From JAWLEV01 sp046538105 (lineage in GTDB: Bacteria > Chloroflexota > Anaerolineae > UBA1429), in contig JBKHJO010000072.1 in the NCBI GenBank assembly GCA_046538105.1, positions 1-9,914 of the forward strand: a stretch of 9,914 bases of DNA, written 5' to 3'. Shown here piece after piece: positions 6,171-9,914 of the stretch. Within the stretch, counting starts at the first letter, position 1, and each line of letters opens with the position of its first letter. Below the pieces are notes generated by a model that was given only the letters and a program-made list of their open reading frames with translations, had not been told where the DNA came from and made no database searches. The translations under genes and the position numbers were made by a program.

Positions 6171-7169
6171 GTGATTCGTCCTTTTGGACTGCAAGATCTA
6201 TTTCATATAAAGCAATTTGACGCACCCCAAATAGCTTTTGACATGCGGCGCCTGTTACTGTATGCTCCCTCGGCGCCAAGGGCGGCTGCCCTTGGGTATA
6301 TGACACGCCATCACCTAGGAGCCGTCACCTACGTCCAGCAAAACTCGGATGCAGGGAAACTGGAAGGTTTCGTCGAGGCCTGGCCAAGGGTGAACAGGCC
6401 GGAATGGGACCTAGCCTTTGTGGCGCCCTCTCCCGATGGGGGAGGAGCGGGCAAAGTCTGGCAACGCCTGTTGAGTACGCTGATCGTTGTGGCCGGGGAA
6501 AGAAACGTCTCTCGTATCTATGCGCGGGCTCCCCAAGGCGTACAGGTAGAACAGATCCTGTGCCAGGTGGGCTTTACCCTCGTGAGACGGGAGGAGATCT
6601 TTGTCCTGGCCTCCCAAACGGTCCCTGCAACCCGCGTCGAGGGGTTGCGAGGCATCAGGGCAGGAGACGACAGCGCCCTTGCTGCGCTATGTCACCGCGT
6701 GCAATCGCGGCTGGGCAAAGGCGCCGAGGATGTCTCCCCGCACAGAGTCCTGGACTTTTATCCCTATCTACACGGTGGAACCACGAACGATGAATATGTT
6801 TGGCAACAAGGGGACACCGTCGTGGCCTACCTGGGGTTGCAGGGGAGTTCGCACGGTTACTGGTTGGATATCGTCGTGGATCCCGATAGCAGGGCAGACG
6901 TGTTGCCCTGTATCAGATATATATTGAGCCTGACGCAATGTGGAGAGGATATGCCCCTGTATTGCCCTGTGCCCGAGCATACCCCCTGGCTGGGGCACCT
7001 CTTGCAAGACCTGGGATTCACGTCGTATACTACACAGGCCGTGCTGGTGACGCATACCAAAGCAAGGACACCTATTCGATGCGAGATCCCCGTGACGGCG
7101 TTGGAAAATGGGATCGATATGGGCGCGCCAGTGAGCCAGATGTTTGAACCGTCGGTAAGGAAAAAATGA
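6171..7169 (+). CDS. Double GNAT-like acetyltransferase-fold protein
   Basis: A 332-residue protein starting with GTG, with AAGAGG (6158-6163) seven bases upstream. The sequence reads as two GNAT-like halves. The first (about 1-148) has a WDLAFV strand, an AGKVWQRLLSTLIVVAGERNV helix and the typical closing pattern ILCQVGFTLVRREEIFVL. The second (about 160-296) repeats this as AYLGLQG and WLDIVVDPD strands, a helix, and LLQDLGFTSYTTQAVLV. The acetyl-CoA loop (QxxGxG/A) is poorly kept in both: DGGGAG at 89-94 is the nearest candidate in the first, and none is clear in the second. Catalysis is therefore uncertain. It opens the operon, with the Ycf45-like gene 23 bases downstream. Co-transcription suggests a role near nucleotide, nucleic-acid or c-di-AMP physiology, which is inference. 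Substrate unknown. Confidence 0.72.
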   Translation: MIRPFGLQDLFHIKQFDAPQIAFDMRRLLLYAPSAPRAAALGYMTRHHLGAVTYVQQNSDAGKLEGFVEAWPRVNRPEWDLAFVAPSPDGGGAGKVWQRLLSTLIVVAGERNVSRIYARAPQGVQVEQILCQVGFTLVRREEIFVLASQTVPATRVEGLRGIRAGDDSALAALCHRVQSRLGKGAEDVSPHRVLDFYPYLHGGTTNDEYVWQQGDTVVAYLGLQGSSHGYWLDIVVDPDSRADVLPCIRYILSLTQCGEDMPLYCPVPEHTPWLGHLLQDLGFTSYTTQAVLVTHTKARTPIRCEIPVTALENGIDMGAPVSQMFEPSVRKK

Positions 7170-7184
7170 GATGTAAGGTATGAT

Positions 7185-7190
7185 GGAGGA
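7185..7190 (+). promoter_or_regulatory. Ribosome binding site with unusually short spacing
   Basis: GGAGGA ends only two bases before the ATG at 7193. It is a near-perfect anti-Shine-Dalgarno match but closer than the usual five to nine bases. Family-like sequence begins directly after this ATG, so the start still looks right. The tight spacing could lower expression relative to its neighbours. Confidence 0.5.
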
Positions 7191-7192
7191 TT

Positions 7193-8728
7193 ATGTCTCT
7201 GAAAATTGCAGACGATATTGATGCCCTCATCGACGTACTTCCAAAAGAGATTTCGAGGAATCTGCGTCATGCAGATCGGCTGGGTAGTTTATTGGAAGTT
7301 ATCCTGGATGTAGGGCGACCTTGTGAAGCACGCTATATAGATGGTGAAGCAAAAGTTATCGACAGGGAGGTAACACAGGAGGAGATCGACAGCGTCGTCG
7401 CCAACATCACGGACTTTGGTGGGAAGAACCGAGCGGGAATAGAGCGCACGCTCCACCGCATCTCTGCCATGCGCAATCGGCAGGGCCACATCATCGGCCT
7501 GACCTGCCGCGTGGGACGTGCCGTGTATGGTACGGTGGACATCATCCGCGATATCGTGGAATCTGGCAACAGCATCCTGCTGTTGGGGCGTCCGGGCGTG
7601 GGCAAGACGACGATGCTGCGGGAGGTGGCGCGCATCCTGGCCGAGGAAAAGCGGGTGGTCATCGTGGATACATCGAACGAGATCGCGGGCGATGGGGATA
7701 TCCCCCACCCGGCCATCGGGCGGGCGCGACGTATGCAGGTGCCCACGCCTTCCCAACAGCATAACATCATGATCCAGGCAGTGGAGAACCACATGCCCGA
7801 GGTCATCGTGATCGACGAGATCGGCACCGAACTGGAGGCCGCTGCCGCGCGCACCATCGCCGAGCGAGGGGTACAGTTGGTGGGGACAGCCCACGGCAAT
7901 ACCCTCGACAACCTGATGATGAACCCCACCCTGTGTGATCTGGTGGGAGGCATTCAGTCGGTCACCCTGAGCGATGAGGAGGCGCGCCGACGGGGAACGC
8001 AAAAATCGGTATTGGAACGCAAGGCCCCGCCGACGTTCGACTCGCTGGTGGAGATCAAAGACTGGGATCGGGTCGCCGTGCAGGAGGATGTGGCCGAGGC
8101 GGTGGATGCCCTCCTACGAGGGCGCAGCCTGGCCCCCGAGATCCGCGTGCGCCATCCGGAGGGCGAGGTAAAGACTTTTACGGGGAAGGAAGAGACCGTG
8201 AAACCGCCGCTACAAAAAACGGCGGCGGGCGAGCAGCAAGTCAGACATCTGCACAAGAGACGGAACTCGACGCTGCGTGTGTATCCCTATGGACTGAATC
8301 AGAGTCGTTTCCGCGAGGCCGGTCAGCGTCTCGATTTGCCTGTGCTCCTGGTGAGCGAACTGTTGGACGCCGACGTGGTCTTTACACTGCGTCCGTATTA
8401 CCGAAAGCGGCCCAAGATCCTGGAGGACGCTGAGCGCAAGGGCGTCCCCATCTATGTCCTGCGCAACAACACCGTTACACAGATGCAAAAGTATCTCCTG
8501 GAGATCTTTGGCCTGAGTGATGAGGAGAGTTCGACGCAGACAGCCCTCAAGGAGGCGCGTCGGGCTGCCAGCCTGATCAAGACCGGTCAACGGGGTTCCG
8601 TGCAGTTATCTCCACAGGAATCGTACGTCCGTCGTCTGCAGCACGAGTTCGCCCGCGACGCGGAACTGCTCTCGCGCAGTTCGGGGAATGGATCCGCTCG
8701 CGCAGTAACGTTGTATAGAAAGCGCTAA
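7193..8728 (+). CDS. Ycf45-like AAA+ ATPase with C-terminal R3H domain
   Basis: A 511-residue protein of the SpoIIIAA/Ycf45 group, known from cyanobacteria, chloroplasts and other bacteria. Residues 1-110 form the N-terminal domain. The ATPase core has Walker A GRPGVGKTT (132-140) and Walker B VIVIDE (204-209), with a TAHGNT element at 232-237 resembling a sensor motif. A linker (about 310-360) is charged. The region 361-440 (LRVYPYGLNQSRF, VVFTLRPYYRKRP, GVPIYVLRNN) is the conserved Ycf45 C-terminal half. Residues about 472-510 are an R3H single-strand nucleic-acid-binding domain with RRLQH (480-484) and an SGNGSARAVTLY ending. It probably binds RNA or single-stranded DNA with ATP hydrolysis. 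The first 180 bases are richer in A+T than the rest. It lies 23 bases after the GNAT-like gene and 14 before tmk, so it is central to the operon. Role in this lineage is unproven. Confidence 0.88.
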   Translation: MSLKIADDIDALIDVLPKEISRNLRHADRLGSLLEVILDVGRPCEARYIDGEAKVIDREVTQEEIDSVVANITDFGGKNRAGIERTLHRISAMRNRQGHIIGLTCRVGRAVYGTVDIIRDIVESGNSILLLGRPGVGKTTMLREVARILAEEKRVVIVDTSNEIAGDGDIPHPAIGRARRMQVPTPSQQHNIMIQAVENHMPEVIVIDEIGTELEAAAARTIAERGVQLVGTAHGNTLDNLMMNPTLCDLVGGIQSVTLSDEEARRRGTQKSVLERKAPPTFDSLVEIKDWDRVAVQEDVAEAVDALLRGRSLAPEIRVRHPEGEVKTFTGKEETVKPPLQKTAAGEQQVRHLHKRRNSTLRVYPYGLNQSRFREAGQRLDLPVLLVSELLDADVVFTLRPYYRKRPKILEDAERKGVPIYVLRNNTVTQMQKYLLEIFGLSDEESSTQTALKEARRAASLIKTGQRGSVQLSPQESYVRRLQHEFARDAELLSRSSGNGSARAVTLYRKR

Positions 8729-8742
8729 GGATCTGCGACCAG

Positions 8743-9405
8743 ATGTTCGTCAGTTTTGAGGGGCCGGACGGAAGCGGCAAGACGACCCAGGCCAGGCTGT
8801 TATGCCAGGCACTGGAGGCACGGGGGTGGGATGTCGTCCAGACCAGGGAGCCTGGAGGCACGGCCATCGGAGAACAGATACGCCATATCCTGCACAATGT
8901 GGCCAACGAGAGCATGACGCCCAAGACGGAGGTGCTTCTCTATTCGGCGGCCCGGGCACAGCACGTGGAGGAGATTATCCTTCCGGCCCTGGAGCGCGGG
9001 GCCATCGTCATTTCCGACCGCTATGCGGAATCGACCCTGGCCTATCAGGGCTACGGGCATGGTCTGGAACTGCCCATGCTCAAGTGTATCACGGACTTTT
9101 GTACGAGAAAGGTCTATCCGGACCTGGTAATCTATCTCGATCTGGCCGCTGCCGAGGGATTGGGGAGAAAGCGACGCGACCAACGGGAAGGACGAGGCGA
9201 GTGGAATCGCATGGACCAGCAGGCCCTCGCTTTCCACCGCCGCGTGCGAGAGGGTTATCTGGAGATGGCACGGCAGGATGGCGACCGCTGGCTCATTCTT
9301 GATGCCACACAATCCGTCGAGGCCCTTTACGAGAAGGTGTTGGGGCACATTGAGGGGCTCCTTCCCAGGAATGACAGCGCAGATACAACAACCTTTGAGG
9401 CTTGA
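8743..9405 (+). CDS. tmk: Thymidylate kinase (dTMP kinase)
   Basis: A 220-residue enzyme, normal for the family, that phosphorylates dTMP to dTDP with ATP in the cytoplasm and is essential for DNA synthesis. The P-loop is GPDGSGKTT (7-15). TREPGGT (34-40) is the family dTMP-binding signature. SDRYAESTLAYQGYGHGL (91-108) holds the DRY motif and substrate-binding residues, and DLVIYLDL (127-134) is the core strand. The Arg-rich lid spans about 139-156. The ATG lies 14 bases after the Ycf45-like stop. AAGGAT, overlapping that stop codon, is a modest ribosome binding site ten bases away, so translational coupling is plausible. The darA gene follows after 20 bases, matching the tmk-yaaQ order of Bacillus. 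Identification is secure. Confidence 0.96.
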   Translation: MFVSFEGPDGSGKTTQARLLCQALEARGWDVVQTREPGGTAIGEQIRHILHNVANESMTPKTEVLLYSAARAQHVEEIILPALERGAIVISDRYAESTLAYQGYGHGLELPMLKCITDFCTRKVYPDLVIYLDLAAAEGLGRKRRDQREGRGEWNRMDQQALAFHRRVREGYLEMARQDGDRWLILDATQSVEALYEKVLGHIEGLLPRNDSADTTTFEA

Positions 9406-9425
9406 ACTATAAAGGAGATAAAAGG

Positions 9426-9761
9426 ATGAGCATGAAGTTGCTTGTCAGCATCGTCCATAATGACGATGTGGACGATCTAGTTACCGGTTTGCGCGAGGGA
9501 GGATATTCCTCCACAAAGGTCGCCTCCACTGGTGGATTCTTGCGGGAGGGTAACGCGACCCTGCTTGTGGGAACGGACGAGGCGAACATTTCCGAGGTTC
9601 TGGAGATCATGGAGCGCAATTGTCACACGCGGACCCAGTATGTCAATCCGCTACCCCCCGTAGCGGAACCGGGAGAACTGTATATGTCGGAGCCCATGGA
9701 AGTAGAAGTCGGCGGGGCCATCGTGTTCGTCCTTGATGTGGAGCGTGTGGTAAGATACTGA
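9426..9761 (+). CDS. darA: PII-like cyclic-di-AMP receptor (DarA/PstA/YaaQ family)
   Basis: A 111-residue protein, close to the roughly 109 of Bacillus DarA. It belongs to the PII-like family that binds the second messenger c-di-AMP as a trimer. The N-terminal strand MKLLVSIVHNDDVDDLV, the signature TKVASTGGFLREGNATLLVG (30-49) and VLEIMERNCHTRTQYV (58-73) fit it closely. The STGGFLREGN loop is the ligand-binding hallmark, and the last strand (EVEVGGAIVFVLDVERV) is also typical. AAGGAG (9412-9417) lies eight bases before the ATG at 9426. A TTG at 9402 that overlaps the tmk stop has no ribosome binding site and adds non-family residues. The partner of DarA proteins is largely unknown. No c-di-AMP cyclase or phosphodiesterase lies in this window, so synthesis must be encoded elsewhere. 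Confidence 0.93.
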   Translation: MSMKLLVSIVHNDDVDDLVTGLREGGYSSTKVASTGGFLREGNATLLVGTDEANISEVLEIMERNCHTRTQYVNPLPPVAEPGELYMSEPMEVEVGGAIVFVLDVERVVRY

Positions 9762-9772
9762 TGCGCGTTGTA

Positions 9773-9823
9773 AGAGACCGATACTTTCGATGGGCCCTTT
9801 TGGGAGCCAAGAGTTCGGTCTCT
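9773..9823 (+). terminator. Large hairpin after darA: likely terminator or structured leader
   Basis: AGAGACCGA (9773-9781) pairs perfectly with TCGGTCTCT (9815-9823). Inside, ACTTT (9783-9787) pairs with AGAGT (9810-9814) with one G-U pair. TGG (9791-9793) pairs with CCA (9807-9809), and CCC (9795-9797) with GGG (9802-9804) around a TTTT loop. This makes about 20 base pairs within 51 bases. A short T run (9829-9832) follows five bases later, shorter and further than usual for an intrinsic terminator. It begins 12 bases after the darA stop. It could end the operon, attenuate a downstream gene, or be a dispersed palindromic repeat. Confidence 0.55.
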
Positions 9824-9834
9824 GGCACTTTTAC

Positions 9835-9914
9835 ATGAAAACCACGGATTTGGAGCATTCTAGACTCTACACCCCGCATTTTCTTTGGGATCATAGAGGA
9901 ATCTCTGTAAAAAG
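9835..9914 (+). other. Open reading frame running off the right edge, coding status unclear
   Basis: An ATG at 9835-9837 opens 26 codons to the window end (starting MKTTDLEHSRLYTPHFLWDH). I recognise no family. There is no ribosome binding site, since the hairpin occupies the space upstream, and base composition is neutral. It may be chance. In Bacillus the genes after tmk and yaaQ include yaaR and holB, but nothing here matches them. Confidence 0.15.

Noticed and set aside
7144..7184. Possible internal promoter (TTGAAC with TATGAT) before the Ycf45-like gene
   Set aside because: The spacer is about 29 bases, too long, and the -10 would leave almost no leader before the ATG at 7193.
7289..8002. 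Minus-strand open frame of 237 codons
   Set aside because: It lies opposite the Walker A and B region of the Ycf45-like gene and shows no domain of its own.
9761..9838. 25-codon frame whose ATG overlaps the darA stop
   Set aside because: The overlap looks like translational coupling, but the whole frame coincides with the long hairpin, which explains the sequence better, and the peptide has no features.

Overview
The window reads as bacterial chromosome with fairly high G+C coding DNA, well-spaced sigma70-like promoters and good ribosome binding sites. The gene families point to Chloroflexota (Anaerolineae-like): a Ycf45-type R3H ATPase, a TolB-like propeller lipoprotein on a long Ser/Pro/Thr linker, a large protein with an XPB/Ssl2-type helicase-associated domain but no helicase, and a probable WYL-type regulator. 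That assignment is an inference from family content. I see no rRNA, tRNA, CRISPR array, transposase, integrase or phage gene.

Layout. (1) Bases 1-133, minus strand: the first 44 codons of a probable HTH/WYL regulator running off the left edge. It is divergent from a two-gene plus-strand unit: an NAD-dependent sugar-nucleotide epimerase (351-1328) and a lipoprotein (1355-2860) with a beta-propeller interrupted by a carboxypeptidase-regulatory-like domain. (2) 3041-3673, plus: a two-helix membrane protein with two zinc ribbons and an acidic tail. It ends tail to tail, with a 9-base overlap, against (3) 3665-5407, minus: a 580-residue helicase-associated-domain protein. The promoter and leader of this gene carry three copies of a TTTTGATAC box. 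(4) 5655-6023, plus: a DUF1232 membrane protein divergent from gene 3. (5) 6171-9761, plus: an apparent four-gene operon of a double-GNAT-like protein, a Ycf45-like ATPase with an R3H domain, thymidylate kinase (tmk) and a PII-like cyclic-di-AMP receptor (darA). It starts from a clear promoter whose -35 lies inside a 13-base palindrome. (6) 9762-9914: a large hairpin of about 20 base pairs directly after darA, then an unassigned open frame running off the right edge.

The most coherent biology is in the last operon. The tmk-darA pairing matches the Bacillus tmk-yaaQ arrangement. Here it is preceded by a nucleic-acid-binding R3H ATPase and a poorly characterised acetyltransferase-like protein, which suggests a link between nucleotide supply, DNA or RNA handling and c-di-AMP sensing. 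I found no clear case for a wholly new system. The best leads are the three-box operator of the helicase-like gene, the double-GNAT gene in the c-di-AMP/tmk operon, the hairpin after darA and the propeller lipoprotein with an inserted domain.
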